The notes beneath the pieces are model-generated. The model was given only the letters and a program-made list of their open reading frames with translations. It searched no databases and was not told the origin of the DNA. From assembly GCF_000308855.1 (NCBI RefSeq), contig NZ_BAGM01000117.1:181148-245147 (forward strand): a stretch of DNA of 64,000 bases, read 5' to 3'. Both the position numbers and the translations under genes were made by a program. The first letter of the stretch is position 1. Each line of letters begins with the position of its first letter. Origin of the DNA: Nocardia veterana NBRC 100344. Its GTDB lineage: Bacteria; Actinomycetota; Actinomycetes; Mycobacteriales; Mycobacteriaceae. Positions 44,822-51,194 of this stretch are shown piece by piece.

Positions 44822-44832
44822 TCGCCCGGCGT

Positions 44833-45483
44833 TCAGCTGTTCATGCGCGGCCACGGATAGAGCGCGAGATGGAGCAGCAGAATCGCGAGCAGGGCGAGCA
44901 CTGTCGCCGCCACGAATCCGGCCCGATGCTCGAGATACCCGATCGTGCGAAACAGGGTGGGAAACGGCACTTCCCGCGCGAAGAACATCGACAGCACGCT
45001 GGGCACCACGACCCACATCACCGCGATCGTCCCGTAGAGGACGTAGGCGCCGGTGAAGCTGCCCGGGTCCACCGCGCGGGCGCCGCCGGCGAAAGCCACC
45101 GCGGCGGCCAGTGCGGCACAGGCGAGCACCAGATAGCCGCCCATCCCCTCGGTGCGCACCGCATCGGGGTCGGGGGTCACCCGGCCGTTGGCGGTGGTGA
45201 CCCGGCCGGGCAATGCGGCCGGCTGCCGCGGCGGCATTGCCAGCTGGGGCAGGGAGTAGTAGGCGAGCACCACGATGACGAACACCACCACCAGGCGGAC
45301 CCAGGAGTGGTCGCGCTCGAGATGGCCGATCGTGGCCGAAATCGTCGGCCAGTCCGCCAGTTCGAAGACGGCGGCCAATTCGGGCACCGCGATCACGACG
45401 CCCGCCAGCCCCCACATCAGGTATCCCCAGAACTCCGCCGACCGGCCGCCGACAGCCGGTGCGCCGGTAGTGACCTCCGTCAT
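44833..45483 (-). CDS. Four-helix membrane protein of unknown function
   Basis: The start ATG at 45483 has GGGAG close upstream and gives 216 residues; a longer open frame upstream is Arg/Pro-rich and rejected. Hydrophobic segments lie near residues 20-40, 62-80, 115-135 and 143-165, with a further one near the C-terminus (AATVLALLAILLLHLALYPW). No known catalytic motif is seen. The gene converges with the double-TetR gene (12-bp gap), so it is not obviously in an operon. Confidence 0.72.
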   Translation of the reverse strand: MTEVTTGAPAVGGRSAEFWGYLMWGLAGVVIAVPELAAVFELADWPTISATIGHLERDHSWVRLVVVFVIVVLAYYSLPQLAMPPRQPAALPGRVTTANGRVTPDPDAVRTEGMGGYLVLACAALAAAVAFAGGARAVDPGSFTGAYVLYGTIAVMWVVVPSVLSMFFAREVPFPTLFRTIGYLEHRAGFVAATVLALLAILLLHLALYPWPRMNS

Positions 45484-45541
45484 ACTCCCGGTGTACCACC
45501 AAGTGCGCCGGAACGGCGGCCCGACGGGCGAATTCGTCGGT

Positions 45542-46261
45542 TCAGGCCGGGCGCAACATCGGCGGGTGCAGGACCTGCGCGGGTCCGGCCCGGTAGAGCT
45601 TCGCCGGCCGGCCCCCGTCACGCGTGGTGGTCGCACCGGTCGCGACGACGAAACCGGGTGTGGTGGTGACCTTGCGGTGGAAGTTGCGCGGATCGATATC
45701 GGTCCCCCACATCACCTCGTAGACCCGCCGCAGTTCGGCCACGGTGAACTCTCGCCGGCAGAACGCCGTGGCCAGCGGGGTGTACTCGAGTTTCGCGCGG
45801 GCGCGCTCGACCCCGTCGGTGAGGATGCGGCGGTGGTCGAACGCCAGCCGGCCGCGGTCGGCGAGCAGTTGCTCCACCGACCAGATACCGGCGGCGGTCG
45901 CCTCCGAACCCGCCTGCGGCGCGGGGAGATTCGGAGTCAGCGCCAGATACGCGGTGCTGACGACCCGGCCACGCGGATCCCGGCCGGGTTCGCCGTAGGT
46001 CGCCAGCTGCTCCAGATGCAGACGGTCACCGCGAATTCCGGTCTCCTCCCGCAGCTCCCGCACGGCGGCGGCGGACAGACTCTCGTCCGGACGGATGAAA
46101 CCCCCTGGCAGCGCCCACCTTCCGCGATAGGGGGCATAGAGCCGCTGCACCAGCAGCGCGCACAGCGTGTCGTTGGCAGTGTGCCGGGCGCCCAGGGTGA
46201 GAACCACCAAATCGACCGCGAGCGCTGCATTGAGGCGAAAACCACTGCCCATGACGGGCAT
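45542..46261 (-). CDS. nrtR: NrtR-type Nudix transcriptional regulator
   Basis: The protein joins a Nudix domain to a C-terminal winged helix, the layout of NrtR regulators of NAD metabolism. The Nudix box is intact: GGFIRPDESLSAAAV followed by RELREETGI, so ADP-ribose-type binding or hydrolysis is possible. The C-terminal part (TAFCRREFTVAELRRVYEV, then DPRNFHRKV) is the NrtR winged helix. The first ATG at 46261 gives 239 residues; an ATG at 46252 is an alternative. Neither has a Shine-Dalgarno, and a perfect palindrome lies just upstream, suggesting a leaderless autoregulated transcript. No NAD biosynthesis genes are in the window, so the targets may be elsewhere. Confidence 0.87.
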   Translation of the reverse strand: MPVMGSGFRLNAALAVDLVVLTLGARHTANDTLCALLVQRLYAPYRGRWALPGGFIRPDESLSAAAVRELREETGIRGDRLHLEQLATYGEPGRDPRGRVVSTAYLALTPNLPAPQAGSEATAAGIWSVEQLLADRGRLAFDHRRILTDGVERARAKLEYTPLATAFCRREFTVAELRRVYEVMWGTDIDPRNFHRKVTTTPGFVVATGATTTRDGGRPAKLYRAGPAQVLHPPMLRPA

Positions 46262-46265
46262 TCTA

Positions 46266-46282
46266 ATCGTCAGTCTGACGAT
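46266..46282. promoter_or_regulatory. NrtR-like operator, perfect 8-1-8 palindrome
   Basis: ATCGTCAG-T-CTGACGAT is a perfect 17-bp palindrome ending five bases before the first ATG of the Nudix regulator. Its position and size fit autoregulation by that protein. Confidence 0.65.
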
Positions 46283-46304
46283 AAAAAGGTGACCGGATTC
46301 CGGT

Positions 46305-46658
46305 TCAGCTCTCGGCGACGAAGGTGAACGGGCCGAATTCGTCGACGTGGCCGCCGATCCAGTCCCAATGCGACACCGGATCGACGACCACACCGTCCTG
46401 CAACAACAGCCGCCAGCCGAGATCGTCGTGTTCCCAGATATCACCGTCGCCGTCCACATACAGACCGCAGATGGCCGGCTCACGGCGATTCCGCTGCTGC
46501 TCGGCACCGGACGCCGCGCCGTCGCCCACGATGCCCTGGCCGGGGCCGTCGGCATGAATTCCGCCGGCTACCAGGGGCCGGCCGGCGAGTTGCGCGACGG
46601 CGCGGGCCATGGCCACGAACTGACCGGCCGGCACCGCGATCACCGCATCGGTACGCAT
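46305..46658 (-). CDS. Small hypothetical protein, Trp-rich C-terminal half
   Basis: GGGAGGAA five bases before the ATG at 46658 decides the start and gives 117 residues; a 146-residue reading from 46745 is less likely. The N-terminal half is Ala/Val-rich (TDAVIAVPAGQFVAMARAVA). The C-terminal half has acidic and aromatic motifs (CGLYVDGDGDIWEHDDLGW, VSHWDWIGGHVDEFGPF). I do not recognise the family and no function is proposed. It lies upstream of nrtR on the same strand, with the NrtR palindrome in between. Confidence 0.65.
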   Translation of the reverse strand: MRTDAVIAVPAGQFVAMARAVAQLAGRPLVAGGIHADGPGQGIVGDGAASGAEQQRNRREPAICGLYVDGDGDIWEHDDLGWRLLLQDGVVVDPVSHWDWIGGHVDEFGPFTFVAES

Positions 46659-47261
46659 GGATGTTCCTCCCGCCTGATCGTCACGTAAGAGGGCCACCGC
46701 GTCCGGCACGATCGGCCGGGGGCGAATCGTGCTCTGACTCATCATTTCCCCTGCCCTGTGTCACCGAATTGCGTTGCGGCGATGCGCGCCGGTCGAACCA
46801 TTCGAAACCTCCCCATCCATCAGGTTTGCGAACACCAGCCTCGTCCACCCGACTTCTGATTCACTTCCGGTCGAATCGGACAGGTCCGAGATGCGCGTCC
46901 GACTCCCGAGCAATCGACAAGTTGTCGGGAAATTCCGGGGACACCGAGCGCTGACGGCGCTGTCGTCGGACGGTTCCGTTGTCGTGTCGCATTCGGACGG
47001 ACTCGGTCCGACCTGGCCGGTCGGCCTCGAATAGGTTGAGCTGCAACCGGAAACACAGCAGGTGTGTTGCACAACGCGACGCTCGGTACTACCAAGTGGA
47101 ACCGATATAACAATTTGGCAACTGGCAGGCTAACGTTGGACAGCAAGGTAAATTTATAGTAGAAATTCTGATTTAAATCAGATGTCCAGCTAATGGCCGA
47201 TCTCGGCAGCGGGCGGCCATGGGGAAGGTGTCCGGGATGTCACGGTTGCAGGGGGCAAGGT
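46659..47261. promoter_or_regulatory. 603-bp regulatory region before the BTAD regulator
   Basis: No convincing gene is present; the open frames here lack ribosome binding sites and family features. The left half is ordinary GC-rich DNA with a 6-bp inverted repeat, TCGGAC (46993-46998) and GTCCGA (47006-47011). The right end, about 47090-47182, is strikingly AT-rich and holds a possible promoter, TTGGAC (47136-47141) and TAGAAA (47160-47165) spaced 18 bp. A 16-bp palindrome follows directly. Confidence 0.5.
47167..47182. promoter_or_regulatory. 16-bp perfect palindrome in AT-rich DNA
   Basis: TCTGATTTAAATCAGA is perfectly symmetric and sits just downstream of the possible -10 box and 79 bp before the BTAD regulator start. 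The location is right for a repressor operator. Which protein binds it cannot be read from the sequence. Confidence 0.6.
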
Positions 47262-49382
47262 ATGGCTGACCGGCGCATCCATGTCCTCGGACCGATGCAT
47301 ATCGAACTGGACGACGCGCCGATCCGGCTGCCCGGCCGGCTCACCCGGGCGCTGCTCGCACGCTTGGTGATCGCACGGGGCCATGCGGTGTCGACCGACC
47401 GTCTCGCCGACGAATTGTGGGACGGCTGTCCGCCCCCGAAGGCGACCTCGGTTCTGCAGGTACACATCCACAACCTGCGCCGGGTATTCGAACCGGAGCG
47501 CCCGGCGCGGGCGCCGGCGACCGTCGTGGTGTCCGAAGGGCTCGGCTACGCACTGCGACTGGGCGATACCGAGGTCGACGCCTGGCACTTCGAATCGCTG
47601 ATGGATGCCTACCTGCACATGAACAGCGGTGCGCGTCCGCCGGAAGCGGAGACCCGCATCCGGCTGCTGGACAGCGCGCTGGAATGTTGGCAGGGCCGTG
47701 CGCTGGAGAGTTTCGCCGATTGCGGCTGGGCCGGGGCGGAAGCGGCCCGGCTCACCGATCTGTATCTGACCGCGGGCGAACTGCGCGCACAGGCCGCACT
47801 GGAACTGGACCGCGCCACCGAGGTGATCAGCGGATTGCGGCGCACGGTCGAAGATCGACCGGATCGCGAGGAGAGTGTGCGGCTGCTCGCGATCGCCCAG
47901 TACCGGCTGGGCCAGCAGACCGAGGCGCTGGCCACACTGCGACGCACCGCCGAATTCCTTACGCGCGAAATGGGACTCGATCCCGGTCGGCGGATCCAGG
48001 ATCTGGAGACCGCGATCCTGAACCAGTCGGTGCCGGTCCCCCGCCCGACGCCGCGGACGGCACCGATCGCGGTGCGCGCCGCGGTCACTGCCCCAGGCGA
48101 CGAACCGCCCACGGATCGAATCGACTGCATCGCGCCCGCCGCCGCTCCCGGTTATCCGATGCAGCACAAGGTCGCCCTGGAGGCCGCGTACGAGGCGGCG
48201 GTATACGGCGCCCGCGTGGTCTGGATCGGCGGTGGCGCCGGCTACGGGAAAACGACATTCACCGGCGCGATCGCCGACGAACTGCGCCGCCGCGGCTGGA
48301 CCGTCGCGGCCGGCCGCTGTCCGGATGTCGACGCCGCGCCGCCGGGCTGGACATGGGCGGAGATGGTTCCCCAATTGGGCGTGGATCCGACCGTCAGCGG
48401 TCGGCCGGGCGATCCGTTCCACATTTCCCGCGTGCTCGTCGAAGGCTGCCGCGGCGCCTTCGCCGACGGTCCGGTGGCTCTGATCCTGGAGGATCTGCAT
48501 CGCGCCGACGAGGCGACCCTGCAGATCCTGCGCCAGGCCATGACATGGTTGCACGACCGGCCGCTGCTGGTGATCGCCACCCTGCGGGATGTGGAAGCAC
48601 CCGACCCGGTGCGCGCGACGATGGCGGAGCTGGCCGAGCCGACCGCCGCTCATATCGAGCTCACCGGGGTGGATCACGACGGCGCCTGTGCGATTGCCCG
48701 GGCCGCCGGACTCACCCGGCTCGATTCCGGACTGCTCGCGGTGTTGCACGAGCGCACCGGCGGAAACCCGTTGTTCCTCCGGGAACTGACCGCCGCGATG
48801 GCGGCCGGTGGTGCGGTACACGACCTGCCGCCGAGTACCCGCGGTGTTATCGAACAGCAGTTGACGCGGCTGCGGGACGACGTCCGCGAGGTGCTCGCCC
48901 ACGCGGCCGTCTGCGGCGACCGCGTCGCACCGGCGACCCTGGCGGCCGTGACCGGACGGCCGGAATCCGAGCTGATCGAATTGCTCGGAGCCGCCGAGCG
49001 GGCCCGACTGGTGACGATCGATCCGGCCGGTCGAATCGCCTTCGCGCACACGCTGATCCGCGATACGGTATTCGCCGGCATTCCGCTCCTTCGTCGCGCG
49101 GGAATGCACCGGAGCATGCACGAGCTCCGTGGCACCACCGGGCCGGGCGGCATCCGCGTGGCGGATGCGCCCGCCCATCCGCAACCGCGCTCGGTAACCA
49201 TCGATGCGGGCGCCGAGCCCGTGTCGCCCGCCGCCCGCCGGCCGCACGCCGGCGCGGCACCGCGGTGGCGCGTGGTCCCGGAGCCGGACCGGCTCACCGG
49301 TTCCACCGTCGGCCGGTGTCCGATCGGCTGCCCCTGCTGCGCCTCCGGTCCGGCGGACCGAGCGGCCGGAATTCCCCCGTGA
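47262..49382 (+). CDS. SARP/AfsR-like regulator: BTAD + AAA ATPase, shortened C-terminus
   Basis: The start ATG at 47262 follows a GGGGGCAAGG sequence; an upstream in-frame start at 47193 is not needed by the fold. The 706 residues contain an OmpR-type winged helix (about 5-100, IHVLGPMHIEL, ADELWDGCPPPKATSVLQVH) and a bacterial transcriptional activator domain (about 105-250, ending TREMGLDPGRRIQDLE). An AAA-type ATPase follows, with Walker A GGGAGYGKTTF near residue 328 and Walker B-like VALILEDLHRADEATL. After the stretch ending GMHRSMHELRG (about residue 625) the sequence becomes Pro/Ala/Arg-rich and loses similarity, and the TPR-type sensor region common in larger AfsR/LAL proteins is absent. 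Such proteins often activate secondary-metabolite genes, which fits the neighbouring NRPS. Confidence 0.88.
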   Translation: MADRRIHVLGPMHIELDDAPIRLPGRLTRALLARLVIARGHAVSTDRLADELWDGCPPPKATSVLQVHIHNLRRVFEPERPARAPATVVVSEGLGYALRLGDTEVDAWHFESLMDAYLHMNSGARPPEAETRIRLLDSALECWQGRALESFADCGWAGAEAARLTDLYLTAGELRAQAALELDRATEVISGLRRTVEDRPDREESVRLLAIAQYRLGQQTEALATLRRTAEFLTREMGLDPGRRIQDLETAILNQSVPVPRPTPRTAPIAVRAAVTAPGDEPPTDRIDCIAPAAAPGYPMQHKVALEAAYEAAVYGARVVWIGGGAGYGKTTFTGAIADELRRRGWTVAAGRCPDVDAAPPGWTWAEMVPQLGVDPTVSGRPGDPFHISRVLVEGCRGAFADGPVALILEDLHRADEATLQILRQAMTWLHDRPLLVIATLRDVEAPDPVRATMAELAEPTAAHIELTGVDHDGACAIARAAGLTRLDSGLLAVLHERTGGNPLFLRELTAAMAAGGAVHDLPPSTRGVIEQQLTRLRDDVREVLAHAAVCGDRVAPATLAAVTGRPESELIELLGAAERARLVTIDPAGRIAFAHTLIRDTVFAGIPLLRRAGMHRSMHELRGTTGPGGIRVADAPAHPQPRSVTIDAGAEPVSPAARRPHAGAAPRWRVVPEPDRLTGSTVGRCPIGCPCCASGPADRAAGIPP

Positions 49383-49399
49383 GCCCGACCCGTTCGCTC

Positions 49400-49789
49400 C
49401 TAACCCGCCGCGCGCCCCGCGTCGCCCGACGCGCGCCCCTCCCGGCGTGCGCGTTTGCCCCGGGCGATCTCGGTGCCGAGGGCGTCGAGCGGGTTGGCCA
49501 GCTGGTGCAGCGGATCGAGCAGTGCGGTGAGCCAGGTGCGGGCGGTCTCCACCCCGGCCGGGTCGAGCGCATAGAGGCGGCGGGTCCCCTCGGCGCGCAC
49601 GGTGACCAACCCGGCGTCCCGGAGGACCTTGAGATGTTGTGAGACACCGGGTTGGGAGATCGGCGTCCGGCTGCGCACCGCGTCGACCAGGGCACCGGCG
49701 GTCTGTTCACCGGACGCGACCAGTTCGAGGATGTGCCGGCGGACGGGGTCGCCGAGCGCGTCGAAGATCCGCGTGGGTGGAACGGTCAT
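49400..49789 (-). CDS. ArsR-family winged-helix repressor
   Basis: This 129-residue protein has the ArsR signature: RIFDALGDPVRRHILELVA, SQPGVSQHLKVLRDAGLVTV and GTRRLYALDPAGVE. No cysteine metal site is visible, so it belongs to the SRPBCC-linked ArsR group rather than the metal sensors. It overlaps the upstream SRPBCC gene by four bases (ATGA), so the two are coupled. The palindrome at 50461-50478 in front of the operon is the probable site of autorepression. Confidence 0.93.
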   Translation of the reverse strand: MTVPPTRIFDALGDPVRRHILELVASGEQTAGALVDAVRSRTPISQPGVSQHLKVLRDAGLVTVRAEGTRRLYALDPAGVETARTWLTALLDPLHQLANPLDALGTEIARGKRARREGRASGDAGRAAG

Positions 49790-50445
49790 TCGGATTCGGC
49801 GCCGCCCTCGGGCTCGGTGGTGTAGAAGGCGAAGGTCTGCTCGGCCGCCGTCCGCGCGGTGGCCGGATCGTCGCCGTCGGCGATCGCGGCATCACCCCAG
49901 CCACCGGCGGCCGTACGGATGAACTCCCGGCCCTCCGGCGTGGTGTGCAGGGTGGCGGCGACCTCCGGATCCACCGGTTCGCCGCTGTCCACATGCATCC
50001 CCAGGCCGAGCAGCGCGAGGTCCCAGCCGACACCGACCGCGCCGGGACCGAATTGGGTCCACATCTGCGGATCGATCGGCGCTTCGTGTTTCAGCTCGAG
50101 CTCGGTGCCCTCGGCGGTGGGGGTCAGCGTGACCTCCAGCCAGGAGATCTGTGGACCCATCTCCCAGGTCACCGCGAAGTACTTCGGCGCATCGCAGCGC
50201 TCGACGACACCGTTGGCATTGCCTTCGAGCTGATAGCGACCGCCCACCTCGAGCGAGCCACTGACCGGCAGGAACCAGCGGGGAATGCGATCGGCGTCGG
50301 TCAGCGCGTTCCACAGATCCGCCTGATCGGTCGGATAGCCGCGGCGGGCGACGGCGATCCGGGTCGGGGCGCCGTCACGGTTTCCGGTGCGCACCTCGCG
50401 GGTCACCAGCCCGGCGAGGGCGGTCGGATCGGACAGTAGCGGCAT
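49786..50445 (-). CDS. SRPBCC (AHSA1-like) protein paired with ArsR
   Basis: This 219-residue Aha1/CalC-type protein has the motifs DLWNALTDADRIPRWFLP, GGRYQLEGNANG, FAVTWEMG and TELELKHEAP. Proteins of this group bind hydrophobic small molecules, and the pairing with an ArsR repressor is common in actinobacteria. A very strong ribosome binding site (AAGGAGGAG) lies five bases before the ATG, directly after the operator palindrome. The ligand is unknown. Confidence 0.88.
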   Translation of the reverse strand: MPLLSDPTALAGLVTREVRTGNRDGAPTRIAVARRGYPTDQADLWNALTDADRIPRWFLPVSGSLEVGGRYQLEGNANGVVERCDAPKYFAVTWEMGPQISWLEVTLTPTAEGTELELKHEAPIDPQMWTQFGPGAVGVGWDLALLGLGMHVDSGEPVDPEVAATLHTTPEGREFIRTAAGGWGDAAIADGDDPATARTAAEQTFAFYTTEPEGGAESE

Positions 50446-50460
50446 GTCATCTCCTCCTTC

Positions 50461-50478
50461 TATAAGTTAGAACTTATA
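50461..50478. promoter_or_regulatory. ArsR operator, perfect 18-bp palindrome
   Basis: TATAAGTTAGAACTTATA is perfectly symmetric (8-2-8) and lies 16 bases before the start codon of the SRPBCC gene, just upstream of its Shine-Dalgarno. The position is right for autorepression by the ArsR protein of the same operon. Confidence 0.7.
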
Positions 50479-50518
50479 TTAGCAGGCGACTCCCGCCAAC
50501 TCCCCGAAGGACATGAAG

Positions 50519-50563
50519 GCCGCGGCGTGCCGGTGCAGGGAGGTTCGGACGACACGCCGCGGC
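50519..50563 (-). terminator. Hairpin after mbtH
   Basis: An 11-bp perfect stem (50519-50529 with 50553-50563) with a 23-base loop begins 9 bases after the mbtH stop codon. It has no T run. It probably marks the end of the NRPS-mbtH transcript and shields the ArsR promoter that follows. Confidence 0.5.
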
Positions 50564-50572
50564 GCGACGTAT

Positions 50573-50791
50573 TCAGCCGGCTTGCCGGCGCATGGCTTCG
50601 ATCAGCGATTTCGGGCGCATATCGGTCCAATGCGATTCGACGTAGTCGAGGCAGATGTGGCGCAGGCAAGGCCCGTGAGCGATCGTCCAACCGCTCGGGA
50701 CGGCCGCGAACACCGGCCACAACGAGTGCTCGCCTTCATCGTTGGTGAGGACGTAGAACTCGGCATCGTCGTCGTCGAACGGGTTGCTCAT
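50573..50791 (-). CDS. mbtH: MbtH-like protein
   Basis: MbtH-like proteins bind NRPS adenylation domains and support their folding and activity. The 72-residue protein has the family landmarks: SNPFDDDDAEFYVL at the start, NDEGEHSLWP with the conserved Ser and Trp, PSGWTIAHGPC, and WTDMRP near the end. The start ATG at 50791 is supported by GAAAGG upstream; a longer reading from 50869 is rejected. It is the last gene of the operon after the thioesterase-ended NRPS and may also serve the second NRPS at 1-27238. Confidence 0.96.
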   Translation of the reverse strand: MSNPFDDDDAEFYVLTNDEGEHSLWPVFAAVPSGWTIAHGPCLRHICLDYVESHWTDMRPKSLIEAMRRQAG

Positions 50792-50839
50792 TCGAATACC
50801 TTTCGTGCAGAACGATTTCCGTCCGCCGAGGCAGACGGG

Positions 50840-50870
50840 GGTGCGGGCTCGCGGATTCCGAGCCCGCACC
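50840..50870 (-). other. Strong intercistronic hairpin between micro-ORF B and mbtH
   Basis: GGTGCGGGCTCG (50840-50851) and CGAGCCCGCACC (50859-50870) form a perfect 12-bp GC-rich stem with a 7-base loop. It begins four bases after the stop codon of micro-ORF B. No T run follows, so it could be an mRNA-stabilising or attenuating element that sets the ratio of the micro-ORFs to mbtH. Confidence 0.6.
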
Positions 50871-50874
50871 GCGA

Positions 50875-50970
50875 TCAGGTGCCCGGCGTTACCGATATCG
50901 CCGATCCGGAGGAGAGCAGGTTTGCCAGTGCGGTGAAAATGCTGCCGAGACCGGCGCTTCCGGTATCCAT
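50875..50970 (-). CDS. Micro-ORF B, 31-residue peptide paralogous to micro-ORF A
   Basis: This ORF encodes 31 residues. The start is supported by AGGAAAGGA ten bases before the ATG. The peptide begins MDTGSAGLG, has a hydrophobic centre (SIFTALANLL) and ends LLSSGSAISVTPGT. The end closely matches the 29-residue ORF just upstream (FLSSGSSIAYTPK), so the pair arose by duplication or is kept for one purpose. It has a net charge near -1, no cysteines and no signal peptide. I do not recognise the family. In size and hydrophobicity it recalls small mycolate-bacteria channel peptides (PorA/PorH-like), but that is only a suggestion. Confidence 0.7.
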   Translation of the reverse strand: MDTGSAGLGSIFTALANLLSSGSAISVTPGT

Positions 50971-50998
50971 CAGTGGAGAATCCTTTCCTGGTGCGCGG

Positions 50999-51088
50999 TT
51001 ACTTCGGGGTGTACGCGATGCTGGAGCCCGAGCTGAGGAAGGTCAGCACCTGGGTGAGGATTGCGGCGTAGTCGACAGTGCCGTCCAT
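50999..51088 (-). CDS. Micro-ORF A, 29-residue peptide after the NRPS thioesterase
   Basis: This ORF encodes 29 residues. It is preceded by an unusually purine-rich leader (GGAAAGAAAGAAGGAAG) that contains a good Shine-Dalgarno before the ATG at 51088. The peptide reads MDGTVDYAA, then a hydrophobic ILTQVLTFL, then SSGSSIAYTPK. It starts 106 bp after the NRPS stop and 28 bp before micro-ORF B. The shared MD start, L-L/F-L-SSGS core and TP end with micro-ORF B argue for real coding. No function is known. Confidence 0.7.
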   Translation of the reverse strand: MDGTVDYAAILTQVLTFLSSGSSIAYTPK

Positions 51089-51153
51089 ACTTTTTCTTCC
51101 TTCTTTCTTTCCGGTCGCGGACCGTGACGCCGGGCCGGCGCCGACGGACCGCA

Positions 51154-51172
51154 CGGAACCGCTTCGGTTCCG
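51154..51172 (-). other. Hairpin just after the NRPS stop codon
   Basis: CGGAACCG (51154-51161) and CGGTTCCG (51165-51172) form a perfect 8-bp stem with a 3-base loop, 22 bases after the NRPS stop. Together with the purine-rich leader that follows, it could separate translation of the NRPS from that of the micro-ORFs, or protect a processed 3' mRNA segment. Confidence 0.5.
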
Positions 51173-51194
51173 GGCTTGGCGGCGAATACCGTTG

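Noticed and set aside
46661..47146. Short open frames on both strands in the region before the BTAD regulator
   Set aside because: They have no ribosome binding sites, no recognisable families and random-looking composition; the region is better read as regulatory.
50792..50869. N-terminal extension of the MbtH protein (98-residue reading)
   Set aside because: The extension is Arg-rich, lies over the intercistronic hairpin, and the standard MbtH start (SNPFDDD) has its own ribosome binding site.
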